Below, piece by piece: positions 7,272 through 15,582 of a DNA stretch of 64,000 bases. This DNA comes from Streptosporangium subroseum. Its GTDB lineage: Bacteria > Actinomycetota > Actinomycetes > Streptosporangiales > Streptosporangiaceae. The DNA lies in contig NZ_FZOD01000025.1 of NCBI RefSeq assembly GCF_900188345.1, forward strand, positions 44,634 through 108,633. The letters are read 5' to 3'. The translations under genes were made by a program, and so were the position numbers. Each line of letters opens with the position of its first letter. The first letter of the stretch is position 1. Below the pieces are notes generated by a model, which saw only the letters and a list, made by a program, of their open reading frames with translations, was not told the origin of the DNA and did no database searches.

Positions 7272-8260
7272 CGCGTGCCGCTCTCAGCCAGCTTGGCGAC
7301 CTGCTCGGCGTTGTCCTTGGTGACAAAACCGGGTCCGGTGTTGACCGGCAGGCCGCCGCCGACGGTGTTGAGGTTGTTCTTGTAGAGGGTCAGGAAGGTG
7401 ATCGGCAGCCAGCCCTGGAGATACTGCTGCTGGTCCACCGCGAACAGGATCTCGTCGTCCTTGATGGCGGTGACCACGTCGGCCGACAGGTCGAAGGTAC
7501 CGAGCTTGGCCTTGGAGCCGCCGTCGGCGATCGCGTCACGGGCGGCCACCGCCACGGCCGGGTTGAGGGTGAGCACGCCGTTGACGGAGGTGTCCGACTG
7601 GAGCCTGGCCTTGATCTTGGAGGTGGCGTCGGCGAGGTTGCCCACGTCCACCTGGAGCCGCTCGACCGCGGCGCCCAGTCCTTCGGTCGCACCGTTGCAC
7701 CGCTGGTCGAGGCCCACGTTCCCGGCCTCGTGGATCACACAGAGCAACTTGGTGACCCCCTCGGCCTTGAGCTTCTCCCCCGCGCCGCGCCCCGCCACGT
7801 CCTCGGACTGCCCGACGTGGGTGATCGCGCCGAACTCGCGGGACCTGTCACCGCCGGAGTTGATGGTGATCACCGGGATCTTGGCGGCGACGGCCTTTCC
7901 GACCGCCTCCTTCAGCGCGTCCGGGTTGGCCATGGAGACCACGATGCCGTCGACCTTCTGGCTCACGGCCTGGTCGATGAGCTGGGACTGCCGGGCGGGA
8001 TCCCCGTCACCCTGGTAACTCACCGTGACCCCGTACTGCCTGCCGGCGGCCTCAGCGCCGTTCTTGACCACGTCCCAGAAGGCGTCTCCCGAGCCCGCGT
8101 GAGTGATGACGGCGAAGGTGCCGCCCCCGGCCGCCGGGGCCGGGGCCGTCGCCGCACCCGCCGACGCTCTGCCGTCCTGCCCGCCTGAGCCGCTCGAGCA
8201 GCCGGTCAGAGCGGAGAACCCCATCATGGCCGCCACGACCAGCCCTGTTGTCCACTTCAT
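7268..8260 (-). CDS. Sugar ABC transporter substrate-binding lipoprotein
   Basis: A 330-residue Peripla_BP_4-type binding protein. ATG at 8260 with GGAGG 7 bases upstream was preferred to an upstream ATG because it starts the signal peptide. A lipobox FSALTGC places the acylated Cys at residue 21. A Ser/Gly/Ala linker is followed by two Rossmann-like lobes (TFAVITHAGSGDAFWDVVKN, then VDGIVVSMANPDALKEAV, and LTLNPAVAVAARDAI). It is the first gene of the importer operon. The ligand cannot be told from sequence alone. Confidence 0.9.
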   Translation of the reverse strand: MKWTTGLVVAAMMGFSALTGCSSGSGGQDGRASAGAATAPAPAAGGGTFAVITHAGSGDAFWDVVKNGAEAAGRQYGVTVSYQGDGDPARQSQLIDQAVSQKVDGIVVSMANPDALKEAVGKAVAAKIPVITINSGGDRSREFGAITHVGQSEDVAGRGAGEKLKAEGVTKLLCVIHEAGNVGLDQRCNGATEGLGAAVERLQVDVGNLADATSKIKARLQSDTSVNGVLTLNPAVAVAARDAIADGGSKAKLGTFDLSADVVTAIKDDEILFAVDQQQYLQGWLPITFLTLYKNNLNTVGGGLPVNTGPGFVTKDNAEQVAKLAESGTR

Positions 8261-8301
8261 CGGTAACCTCCGTGCGTTGCCTCGCCGGATCCCCCCGCCC
8301 C

Positions 8302-8349
8302 TGGTTTGTAACCAACGCATTACCTGCATGTCAATAATTTGTCGTGACA
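8302..8349 (-). promoter_or_regulatory. Promoter and operators of the sugar importer operon
   Basis: On the minus strand, -35 TTGACA (8334-8329), a 17-bp spacer and -10 TTACAA (8311-8306) precede the lipoprotein start by 46 bp. A palindrome TGGTT-TGT-AACCA (8302-8314) covers the -10. Just upstream of the -35, TGTCGTGACA (8340-8349) nearly repeats the TGTCATGACA found in front of the GntR gene at 12564. These suggest two separate control inputs. Confidence 0.6.
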
Positions 8350-8350
8350 T

Positions 8351-8755
8351 TAAGACTTATAAATGCGGTGTCATCTCCGGGCGGGCGCATTAACGACATC
8401 CCCGGCCAGGCGCATTGACGGAATCTCCGGATGTACGCATTGATGGCGCCGAGGTGGGTAGAGCAATGCCGCCCGACGTGCAACCGGACGCGAAATGCGA
8501 TGAAGGTATCCTGGTTTCTGACGATGACGTCACCCTTGCGGCTACGGCTCCCCGGAAGGACACCAATGTCACGTCCGTCAACTGAAACGAGGTAGCCGGC
8601 TTCCACGACCTGAGCGTCGACGCCGACGACTCAAGCTCTCCCCACGGTCAGCGGATCCCCCGCCATGCGGCGATTCTCTCTGCCGCCGGCCCCTTGCCTT
8701 CACCCCAAAAAAGATTATATTTACCATAATATCAGTAGGAATTAGGGGTAATAAG
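8351..8755. other. Intergenic region with a 25-bp degenerate repeat
   Basis: There is no gene I can support here. A 25-bp unit occurs about three times: GCGCATT/ACGCATT at 8385, 8410 and 8435, and AT(C)TCCGG or ATCCCCGG at 8373, 8398 and 8423. A minus-strand ORF runs through the repeat but has no family or ribosome binding site. The last 60 bases are AT-rich (TTATATTTACCATAATAT) and probably form the promoter of the sulfotransferase gene. Confidence 0.5.
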
Positions 8756-9742
8756 ATGCCCATGCCGGATTTCCTCACGATTGGTACCCCGAAGTCTGGG
8801 ACCACCGCACTGCACGCGGCGCTGGCCCGGCATCCGGGGCTCTTCCTGTCGCCGGTGAAGGAACCGAAGTTCTTCCTGACCGACGGCCCGCCCCCGACCC
8901 GCGGCGGTCCCGGCGACGTCCAGACATACCGCGAGCACATCTGGCGGCGAGAGGACTACGAGGCCCTTTTCGACGCCGCCCCGCCGGGCACGCTGACCGG
9001 CGAATCCACCCCGCTCTACCTCTACGACCTGGCCGCGCAGCGGCGCATCCGCGCAGCGATCCCCGACGCCAGGCTCATCGTGGTGCTGCGTGACCCGGTG
9101 GAGCGGGCCCACTCCAACTGGACGCACCTGTGGTCTGCCGGGCTGGAGCCGATCGGCGACATCCTGCGGGCCTGCGAGGAGGAGCAACGGCGGATCGAGG
9201 CGGGCTGGGCGCCGTTCTGGCACTACCGCGGGCTCGGCAGGTACGGCGAGCAGCTGGCGCACCTGTTCACCCTGTTCCCCCGCGAGCAGGTTCTGGTCTA
9301 CCGCTATCGGGACCTGGTGGACCGGCCCGCCGAGACCCTGGACCGGATCTGCCGCTTCCTCGGGGTCGAGACCGGCGTCATCACCGAGGTTCCCCGTGAG
9401 AACGTGACCGCGCACCCGGAGCCGACACGCGGGCACCGCGTGCTGTCCAGGGCGCTGCGCGTCGGATCGGCGGTCGGCCGGTTCCTGCCGGCGCGAGTGA
9501 GCGGGGCGCTGACCGATCCGCTGGAGCAACGGCTGCAACAGCGGGCGCGCTCCCGCCAGCCGCTGACCTGGGATCAGCGGGAGCAGCTGATCGGCTACTT
9601 CGCCGAGGACGTGGCACTGCTGCAGAAGGTGACCGGCGAGGACTTCAGCGACTGGCTGCGTCCCCGCGAGCGGTCCGGCGGCCTGGTGGGCGTCCGCCCC
9701 GCCGGCCAGCGCCAGGCCCGGAACGGCCGCCCGCAGACGTGA
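8756..9742 (+). CDS. Sulfotransferase (PAPS-dependent)
   Basis: A 328-residue cytosolic sulfotransferase. The 5'-phosphosulfate loop is TPKSGTT at residues 11-17, and the 3'-phosphate motif is RDPVERAHSNW near 113-123. HYRGLGRYGEQLAHLF and LVYRYRDLVDRP follow as usual in the bacterial family. It would move a sulfonate group from PAPS to a hydroxyl or amine of an unknown small molecule or glycan. ATG follows TTAGGGGTAATAAG. The carboxyl ~25 residues are low-complexity. The neighbours do not define the acceptor. Confidence 0.88.
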   Translation: MPMPDFLTIGTPKSGTTALHAALARHPGLFLSPVKEPKFFLTDGPPPTRGGPGDVQTYREHIWRREDYEALFDAAPPGTLTGESTPLYLYDLAAQRRIRAAIPDARLIVVLRDPVERAHSNWTHLWSAGLEPIGDILRACEEEQRRIEAGWAPFWHYRGLGRYGEQLAHLFTLFPREQVLVYRYRDLVDRPAETLDRICRFLGVETGVITEVPRENVTAHPEPTRGHRVLSRALRVGSAVGRFLPARVSGALTDPLEQRLQQRARSRQPLTWDQREQLIGYFAEDVALLQKVTGEDFSDWLRPRERSGGLVGVRPAGQRQARNGRPQT

Positions 9743-9755
9743 CGCGGGGTGCCCG

Positions 9756-10682
9756 TCAGCGCAGCTCGGTACGGAGATCGTGCGCCCCGTCGGCGCGGGT
9801 GTACTCGTAGTAGAGCCGCCGCCCGCCCTCCGGCAGGTCCACGATGTCCAGGTAGCGCAGGCCGCCACCCGCGTGCGGTGAGGCGGCGGCGGGCACGACG
9901 CCGACCGGGGTCAGCACGGCCGGGTCGACTCCGACGGCCACGCCGGTCTTCTCCTCGTAGTTCTCCGCCGCGGTGGCTCGGCCGTCGTAGAAGGCCAGCA
10001 CCTGCCCGTCCAGAAAGCGGACCGCGGCGATCCGCGCGCCCCGGGCGTCCCAGAGGCCGGGACGGCCGCTGAGCGCCGTGCCCTGCCAGATCCATTCGAG
10101 CCCGTCGGCGCTGGTGGCGTAGTCGCTCACCATCTGGTCGGCCTCATCGGGCTCGGCCAGCGGATGGCAGGAGGCCCACAGGTGCCACATGCCGCCCTGC
10201 CGTACGATCACCGGGTCCTTGACGCCCGTCTTCGGGTCGCCGGGCAGCACGGTCTGGCGGTGCCCGGGGTGGAAACCGGACGGGTCGTCGGCCTCCAGCA
10301 CCTCCACGCGCCAGTGCTTGGTGCCGTAGGTGGCGCAGCTCAGATAGAGCCGCCAGCGGCCCTCCGGAGTACGGATCAGGGTGGGCCGCTCCAGCGACTC
10401 GGTGTCCATCTCCTGCCTGCCGATCGTGACCAGGGTCTCGAACCGCACGCCGTCGGAGGACCGGGCGACGACGACGGCATAACCGCGTCCCTCGCCGATG
10501 GGCCGGCGCAGCCGATACGCGAGATAGATCATCCCGTCGCTCGCCACCGCGCTCGGGGCACCCGCCCAGTGGCCTGCGGCCGACTCGGCCGGCTCGATCG
10601 CGACCACCGAACGCTCGGGGTCGGGAAGGAAATCCTCGATAGTCACGGCACCGACGGTAGGCAAAGCTTGCGCATCACTCAC
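9756..10682 (-). CDS. Five-bladed beta-propeller (GH43/GH130-like) protein
   Basis: A 308-residue protein with repeated propeller strands: MIYLAYRLRRPIGEGRGYAVVVARSS-like start, RPTLIRTPEGRWRLYLSC, VKDPVIVRQGGMWHLWAS, LAFYDGRATAAENYEEKTG and RRLYYEYTR. Asp/Glu placement (KDPVIV, DARGARI, YDGR) resembles GH43/GH62/GH130-type glycosidases. There is no secretion signal, so it acts inside the cell or is leaderless. The start may be GTG at 10682 or GTG 36 bases inside (VTIEDFL). The sugar specificity is unknown. It is convergent with the sulfotransferase (13-bp gap). Confidence 0.65.
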   Translation of the reverse strand: MSDAQALPTVGAVTIEDFLPDPERSVVAIEPAESAAGHWAGAPSAVASDGMIYLAYRLRRPIGEGRGYAVVVARSSDGVRFETLVTIGRQEMDTESLERPTLIRTPEGRWRLYLSCATYGTKHWRVEVLEADDPSGFHPGHRQTVLPGDPKTGVKDPVIVRQGGMWHLWASCHPLAEPDEADQMVSDYATSADGLEWIWQGTALSGRPGLWDARGARIAAVRFLDGQVLAFYDGRATAAENYEEKTGVAVGVDPAVLTPVGVVPAAASPHAGGGLRYLDIVDLPEGGRRLYYEYTRADGAHDLRTELR

Positions 10683-11002
10683 AGAGAATCACCAATCATG
10701 GTCACGAGTTTGGTCACCCTTTGACGATCGATTAGGGCTGATCGCCTCAGGGCCTCCGCACGAGGGTCGTCGGCGGCCGCCGCCCATCCTTGAGGAGGAG
10801 TGGCACGATCCGGCACGCCGAATTTGATGGCGAGGGGCAGGTGCGGGGGGCCGAGCCCGGGGAAGGACCCGATGTTTGACGGTACCCCCTGGTGAGGGGT
10901 GCCTCGAAGCGGGAATCGACGGCGGTTACACTGTGCCCCCCGCGTCCCCTATGTCCCCTGTGAGGGTGATCTCTGCTCTCCCGCGGCATGGTCGCACGAT
11001 CC
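10683..11002. other. Intergenic region after the LanC gene
   Basis: No convincing gene. It contains GGTACCCCCTGGTGAGGGGTGCC-like inverted sequence near 10880-10905, which could end LanC transcription. Because it lies downstream of an orphan LanC I looked for a lanthipeptide precursor. A minus-strand frame ends at 10747 with Ser/Thr/Cys (CPSPSNSAC), but it lacks a start with a ribosome binding site and a leader-like segment. Confidence 0.4.
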
Positions 11003-12325
11003 TCAGGAACGGCGGAGCGTCGCGCTGGGCACGGGGATGGCCGGAAAGGGGTTGTCGGGCGGCAGGATGAGCCGCCGTGCCTCCGCCGGGCGCGTGGTGG
11101 CGTCCAGGTGGAGGAGCGCGGCCCCGATCCCGGCCGCGCCGACCATGTAGCCGGTGTCGGCGGTGACCTCCCAGGGCCGCAGCCGCCGGTAGGCCTGGTA
11201 CCAGCGGGACCCCTGCTCATCGTGGCCGGCGGCGCGTCCGATCAAATTCGCCCCCAGCGCCTGGGCGAGCTCCAGATGCGTCTGGCTGCCGGTCGCCGCC
11301 CAGAGGCCGACGAACAGCTCCAGCAGCCCGGCCGCGCCGCAGCACTGGCAGGCCGCGTTCCAGTAGCCGTTCGTCTGGCGGGCGGGAACACCGCTGACGG
11401 CGATCCCCCTGGCCAGCCGCTCGACCCAGTCGAAGTCGGCGGCGTCGCCCGCCACCCGGTGCAGCTCGTAGAACATCCGCGCGACCCCGGCGGAGCCCGA
11501 GCAAAAGCCCAGATAGTGCAGGTCACGACCCTGGGGAATGTGGTGCGGGATCATCGCGCACCGTTCGGTCACGGTGCTGATCGCCCGGACGAAGTCGGCC
11601 CCTCTCCTGGCGGCGCTCAGGAAGTGGCTCTCCCCGGTCACGCCGTACAGGCGGGCGAGCAGGAAGGCGGTGCCGGCCGTGCCGGACAGGAAGCCCGGCG
11701 TGACGGCGTCCAGCGGCAGGTCCGCGCAGGCGCCCTCGCCGAAGCGGTGGCCGGGCACGACGAGCGTGGCGATACGGGCGCCGGCCTCGACGGCGATCTC
11801 CTGGTAGGCGGGCACCCCCAGGATGCCCCCGGCGTGCAGGAGACCGAGAATGATCCCGCCGTCGCCACGCTGGGCGGGATCGCCGGTCCAGCCCAGGCCT
11901 CCGTCGATCGGGCGCGCGCTGCGCACGATCTGGTCGGCGACGGCCCCGGCCTCGATCTCGAAGGAGTCGTCGCCGGTGGCCCATCCGGCCTCGGCGAGCA
12001 CGAACATCACTCCGGCCAGGCCGTGGTGGAGGGAGAGATCGGCCTGCTCGCGCCAGGTGGCGGCCAGGTATCGGGCTCCGGCCCTCGCGTCGACGAGATA
12101 GCTCTCGTCTCCGGTGGCGGCGGCGAGCTCGAGGAAGAACAGGACGATCCCCGCCGCCCCGGAGTACAGAGACAGCGGATGGTCGGGCATGGCGGCCCGG
12201 CCTCGCGGGTCGGGGTTGGCTCGCCAGTGCCGGCCGCGCTCGTCGTCCACGGCCGCCGACCGGATCCAGCGCGCGGCCCCGACCGCGGTGGCCAGCGGGT
12301 TCTCGGCCCCCGGTTCCGGGCTCAT
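11003..12325 (-). CDS. Orphan LanC-like cyclase with CCG zinc motif
   Basis: A 440-residue LanC-family alpha/alpha toroid. Repeated Gly-rich helices are visible (SLYSGAAGI, SLHHGLAGV, GFLSGTAGTA, GFCSGSAGV, CCGAAGL, YMVGAAGIG). The zinc ligands are Cys275 (GFCSG) and Cys328-Cys329 (CQCCG), so the usual Cys-His pair is Cys-Cys, as in some LanM cyclase domains. ATG at 12325 has a perfect GAAGGAG 6 bases upstream. LanC adds Cys thiols to dehydrated Ser/Thr. No dehydratase, protease, transporter or clear precursor is nearby, so it may serve a distant cluster or be a eukaryote-like LanCL-type enzyme. Confidence 0.85.
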   Translation of the reverse strand: MSPEPGAENPLATAVGAARWIRSAAVDDERGRHWRANPDPRGRAAMPDHPLSLYSGAAGIVLFFLELAAATGDESYLVDARAGARYLAATWREQADLSLHHGLAGVMFVLAEAGWATGDDSFEIEAGAVADQIVRSARPIDGGLGWTGDPAQRGDGGIILGLLHAGGILGVPAYQEIAVEAGARIATLVVPGHRFGEGACADLPLDAVTPGFLSGTAGTAFLLARLYGVTGESHFLSAARRGADFVRAISTVTERCAMIPHHIPQGRDLHYLGFCSGSAGVARMFYELHRVAGDAADFDWVERLARGIAVSGVPARQTNGYWNAACQCCGAAGLLELFVGLWAATGSQTHLELAQALGANLIGRAAGHDEQGSRWYQAYRRLRPWEVTADTGYMVGAAGIGAALLHLDATTRPAEARRLILPPDNPFPAIPVPSATLRRS

Positions 12326-12563
12326 GGCGGCTCCTTCGTGTGGCGAGACCATTACCTTACCCGCATTTCCTACAGGATCAATGGGTAATTCTGATACCCA
12401 GGATACTCGCCGCGTCGCACGGCGTCACTCTCCCGGTTATACCCGCTGCCCACCCCCGGCAGGCCACGCTCGACCGCCTCCGGCCACATCGCATGAAACG
12501 ACCCTACTGCCGCGGGCGGGCTCCGCCCACTTGGGCGTGTCGCCGTAAGCAGAAGCGGCTATT

Positions 12564-12592
12564 TGTCATGACATTCTGATGTCCGCTAGCCT
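12564..12592 (+). promoter_or_regulatory. Promoter and palindromic operator of the GntR gene
   Basis: A perfect palindrome TGTCATGACA (12564-12573) overlaps a -35-like TTGTCA (12563-12568). With an 18-bp spacer, TAGCCT (12587-12592) serves as -10. The ATG is 30 bp further. The same core with one change lies in front of the sugar importer operon at 8340-8349. Confidence 0.55.
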
Positions 12593-12622
12593 GATCACGG
12601 AGCGTATGTACCGGGAGGGCGA

Positions 12623-13363
12623 ATGACAGCGAAGCTCGCCATCGACCTCGACCGGTCCAGCCCGATCCCCCTGTACTTCCAGGTGGCGGAGCAGATCTCC
12701 GAGGCCATCCGGCGTGGCGACCTGACCCCCGGCTCCCGGCTCGACAACGAGATCCTGCTCGCCGACCGGCTCGGCCTGTCCCGGCCGACCGTGCGCCAGG
12801 CGATCCAGTATCTCGTCGACAAGGGCCTGCTGGTGCGCAAGCGAGGCGTCGGCACCCAGGTGGTGCACGGCCAGGTCAAGCGCTCGGTGGAGCTCACCAG
12901 CCTCTACGACGACCTGCGCAGGGCCGGTCAGGAGCCGGCCACCCGGGTGCTGTCCCTGGAGCGCGCGCCGGTCCAGGAGGACGTCGCCGCGATCCTCGGG
13001 GTCACGATCGGCACGGAGATGCTGCGCCTGGAGCGGATCCGCTACGCCTCCGGCGAGCCGCTGGCGCTGCTGCACAACTGGCTTCCCCTCGGCCTCGCCC
13101 CGCTGACCGCCGAGAACCTCTCGGAACGCGGGCTCTACGAGCTGCTGCGCGCGGCCGGGGTGCGAATGCGCGTGGCGAACCAGCGCATCGGAGCGCGCGC
13201 GGCCACCGCGGCCGAGGCCAGGCTGCTCGACGAGCGGCGCGGCGCGCCGCTGCTCACCCTGCTCCGCACCACCTACGACGACCAGGGCAGGGCCGTGGAG
13301 CACGGCTCACACGTCTACCGGGCCTCGCACTACTCCCTGGAGGTCACGCTCATCGAGCGCTGA
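12623..13363 (+). CDS. GntR family (HutC/UTRA) regulator
   Basis: A 246-residue protein. The N-terminal winged helix spans about 15-80 (SPIPLYFQVAEQISEAIRRG, DNEILLADRLGLSRPTVRQA, GLLVRKRGVGTQVV). A UTRA ligand-binding domain spans about 95-240 (RVLSLERAPVQEDVA, LRLERIRYASGEPLAL, SLEVTLIER). GGGAGGGCG precedes ATG. UTRA domains bind phosphorylated or free small sugars and acids. A shared TGTC(A/G)TGACA site suggests that it controls itself and the sugar importer 4.3 kb to the left. Confidence 0.9.
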   Translation: MTAKLAIDLDRSSPIPLYFQVAEQISEAIRRGDLTPGSRLDNEILLADRLGLSRPTVRQAIQYLVDKGLLVRKRGVGTQVVHGQVKRSVELTSLYDDLRRAGQEPATRVLSLERAPVQEDVAAILGVTIGTEMLRLERIRYASGEPLALLHNWLPLGLAPLTAENLSERGLYELLRAAGVRMRVANQRIGARAATAAEARLLDERRGAPLLTLLRTTYDDQGRAVEHGSHVYRASHYSLEVTLIER

Positions 13364-13767
13364 CCGGCTCGGACACCCGCCGACCGGCTCCGCCCCGAAG
13401 TGCCGAGCCCCGATCGGATCAGCCGCGGGACGGCTCCCGCGCAACCCGGCGCCACGCTCACACCGACCTGAGTGCCCTCCAGGCCGTGTACGACAACCGG
13501 ATCAGCGTGGCGGACGCGGCCCGATCCGGCGGCCCGCACCTTGACGGCGACGAGGTCTGACGGACGTTCACGACTCGCGGAGCCATGCCCATGGGGCGTG
13601 GCGCCCGCCATCCGCGCCGGACCATTCCCCGTGAGGAATTGCCGCTATTCACCGGCCGCCTGCAGGGTGTGACGCATGGACGACGACGTCCGCTTCGGCC
13701 AGGCGATGCGGTCTCTCGTCATCAAGCGCCGGTGACCCGGACTTCCAACGAACAGAAAGAGGACACG
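13364..13767. other. Intergenic region with short coding scraps
   Basis: No gene is supported. A 20-codon scrap at 13676-13735 (MDDDVRFGQAMRSLVIKRR then TGA) resembles the first residues of XRE-type regulators. Another short frame ends in TGA near 13560 and matches nothing I know. Both look like decayed ends. The last bases (AAAGAGGACACG) form the ribosome binding site of the next gene. Confidence 0.4.
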
Positions 13768-14769
13768 ATGCGGGCCTATCAGCTCGACCGGTTCGAAAGC
13801 CTCGACGGTCTCGTCCTTCGAGAGCGTGAGGTGCCGCAGCCCGGCCCTGGCGAGGCCGTTGTACGGATTCACGCCCGGTCGCTGAACTACCGGGATCTGC
13901 TCATCATGCACAGGCGGTATCCGGTCCCGGGCACGGCCGGAGTCGTGCCGGTGAGCGACGGCGCCGGCGAGGTCGTGGCCGTCGGCGAGGGGGTGACCCG
14001 CGTCGCCGTCGGCGACCGTGTCGCCGCCACCTATTTCCCGCGCTGGCGGGACGGCCGCTTCGCCGTCGAGATGGTGGCCGAGCAGTTCGGCTGCACCCGC
14101 GACGGCATGCTGGCCGAGTTCACGGTCGCCGACCAGGAGGCGCTGGTCACGATCCCGGCGCACCTCTCGTACGAGGAGGCGTCGACGCTGCCCTGTGCCG
14201 GGGTAATGGCCTGGTCCGCGCTCACGGGCCTCCGGCCGGTGCTGCCATCGGAGACCGTGCTCACGATCGGTTCCGGGGGTGTGGCGCTGTTCGCGCTACA
14301 GTTCGCCACGCTGTTCGGCGCGCGCGTCATCGCGGTCACCTCGAACGACTCGAAAGCCGAGTTGCTCAAGCGACACGGCGCGAGCGTGGTCGTGAACTCC
14401 TCCCGGTCTCCCGACTGGGAGCGCGCGGTGCGCGACGCGACGGACGGTCGCGGCGTCGACCACGTGGTCGAGACCGGTGGGCTCGACACGCTGCCCAGAT
14501 CGCTGGCCAGTTGCGGAGCCGACGCGCACGTCGCGTTGGTCGCCGCCCTCGGGGCCGGCGCCCTCGACGCGCCGGCGCTGGGTGCGCCCACCACCATCCG
14601 CCGGCTCTACGTCGGCAGCCGCGCGAGCTTCGAGGCGATGAACCGGGCGATCTCCCACCACATGGTGCGTCCGGTCATCGGCAGCGTGTTCCCGTTCGAC
14701 GAAGCGAAGGACGCCTACACGCACTTCGCCGCCAAGCGTCATGTCGGCAAGGTGGTGATCGGAACATGA
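13768..14769 (+). CDS. Zinc-independent MDR quinone oxidoreductase/alcohol dehydrogenase
   Basis: A 333-residue medium-chain dehydrogenase. It begins MRAYQLDRFESLDGL and has the GroES-like half (NYRDLLIMHRRYP, PVSDGAGEVVAVGEGV) and a Rossmann half with TIGSGGVALFALQFA instead of the commoner GxGGVG. A GRGVDHVVETGG strand and a carboxyl HVGKVVIGT end follow. The structural-zinc Cys cluster is absent. It would reduce quinones or alkenals, or oxidise alcohols, with NAD(P)H. ATG at 13768 (AAAGAGG upstream) was chosen over an upstream in-frame ATG. Confidence 0.87.
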   Translation: MRAYQLDRFESLDGLVLREREVPQPGPGEAVVRIHARSLNYRDLLIMHRRYPVPGTAGVVPVSDGAGEVVAVGEGVTRVAVGDRVAATYFPRWRDGRFAVEMVAEQFGCTRDGMLAEFTVADQEALVTIPAHLSYEEASTLPCAGVMAWSALTGLRPVLPSETVLTIGSGGVALFALQFATLFGARVIAVTSNDSKAELLKRHGASVVVNSSRSPDWERAVRDATDGRGVDHVVETGGLDTLPRSLASCGADAHVALVAALGAGALDAPALGAPTTIRRLYVGSRASFEAMNRAISHHMVRPVIGSVFPFDEAKDAYTHFAAKRHVGKVVIGT

Positions 14770-14994
14770 GATCCATCGCCGACGCTCCGGCCCGGGATCG
14801 CGGCGCCGACGACGCGGGGCGTCGGCCGAGGCAGGGATCCGGCTGCCGGTCACGCGGGGCCGGCGCGCTCCGGCGAGAAGCGTGCGCGGGCGGAAGGTAA
14901 TCGGATTGCCCGGGCGTCCGGGGCTGTGGAAGTGTTGGCCGGGCCGTCGGCGGCGGCTTTTTCGGATACGGGATGCAAGGACTTGGGGGGTCTG

Positions 14995-15582
14995 GTGACG
15001 AGCGCCGAGGTGGCCGAGGTGGGCCTGCTGGCCGAGATGTTGACGCGGTATCGGCCGTCCTCGGCGGTGGAGGCCGCCGATCTGGACCGGGTGCGGGCGC
15101 TGCTGGCCGCGGGCGACGACCCGTGGAGCCGGTCGACACCTCTGCACGTGACGGTGTCGGCGACGATCGTCCACCGGGCCACGCGCCGGGTGCTGTTGCG
15201 CTGGCACGCCCGCCAGCAGGCCTGGCTGCAGGTCGGCGGGCACGCCGACCCGGGGGAGACCGACCCCCTGCGCGTCCTGTTGCGCGAGAGCGAGGAGGAG
15301 ACCGGGCTTTCTGATCTCACCCCCTGGCCGGATTCCTCCATGATCCATCTGGTGATCGTGCCGGTCGCCGCAGGAGGGCACGAACCCTCACACGAGCACG
15401 CCGACCTGCGCTTCGTCCTGCAGACCCGCACACCGCAGGCGGTGCGGCCGGAGAACGCCTCCGCACCGCTGCGGTGGCTGTCGGTGGAGCAGGCCCGGGA
15501 GGCGACGGCGGAGGCCAACGTTCGCGAGACCCTGTCACGAGTGGAGCACCTGTTGGAGCACGCTCCGGGAAACACGCGCTGA
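14995..15582 (+). CDS. Nudix hydrolase
   Basis: GTG at 14995, 8 bases after GGGGGG, gives 195 residues; an in-frame GTG at 14926 would add 23. The Nudix box GX5EX7REUXEEXGU is complete: GHADPGE, then RESEEETGL. A beta-strand/acidic front (HVTVSATIVHRATRRVLLRW) and a HEHADLRFVLQT strand are typical of bacterial Nudix pyrophosphohydrolases of about 190 residues. The substrate (nucleoside diphosphate derivative) is not determined. The gene stands alone. Confidence 0.88.
   Translation: MTSAEVAEVGLLAEMLTRYRPSSAVEAADLDRVRALLAAGDDPWSRSTPLHVTVSATIVHRATRRVLLRWHARQQAWLQVGGHADPGETDPLRVLLRESEEETGLSDLTPWPDSSMIHLVIVPVAAGGHEPSHEHADLRFVLQTRTPQAVRPENASAPLRWLSVEQAREATAEANVRETLSRVEHLLEHAPGNTR

Noticed and set aside
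5425..7326. 633-codon open frame covering ATPase and permease genes
   Set aside because: Only the part below 6246 is the ATPase; the rest is the permease read in a wrong, arginine-rich frame.
8331..8606. Minus-strand 91-codon ORF (MEAGYLVSVDGRDIGVLPG...)
   Set aside because: It runs through the degenerate 25-bp repeat and the importer promoter, has no ribosome binding site and resembles no family.
10747..10960. Possible lanthipeptide precursor behind the orphan LanC
   Set aside because: The frame has no start with a ribosome binding site and no acidic leader; only two cysteines. Arginine/proline bias looks like a non-coding GC-rich frame.
13676..13735. 20-codon ORF starting MDDDVRFGQAMRSLVIKRR
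   Set aside because: It resembles the first turn of an XRE regulator, but there is nothing else; too short to call a gene or a relic with confidence.
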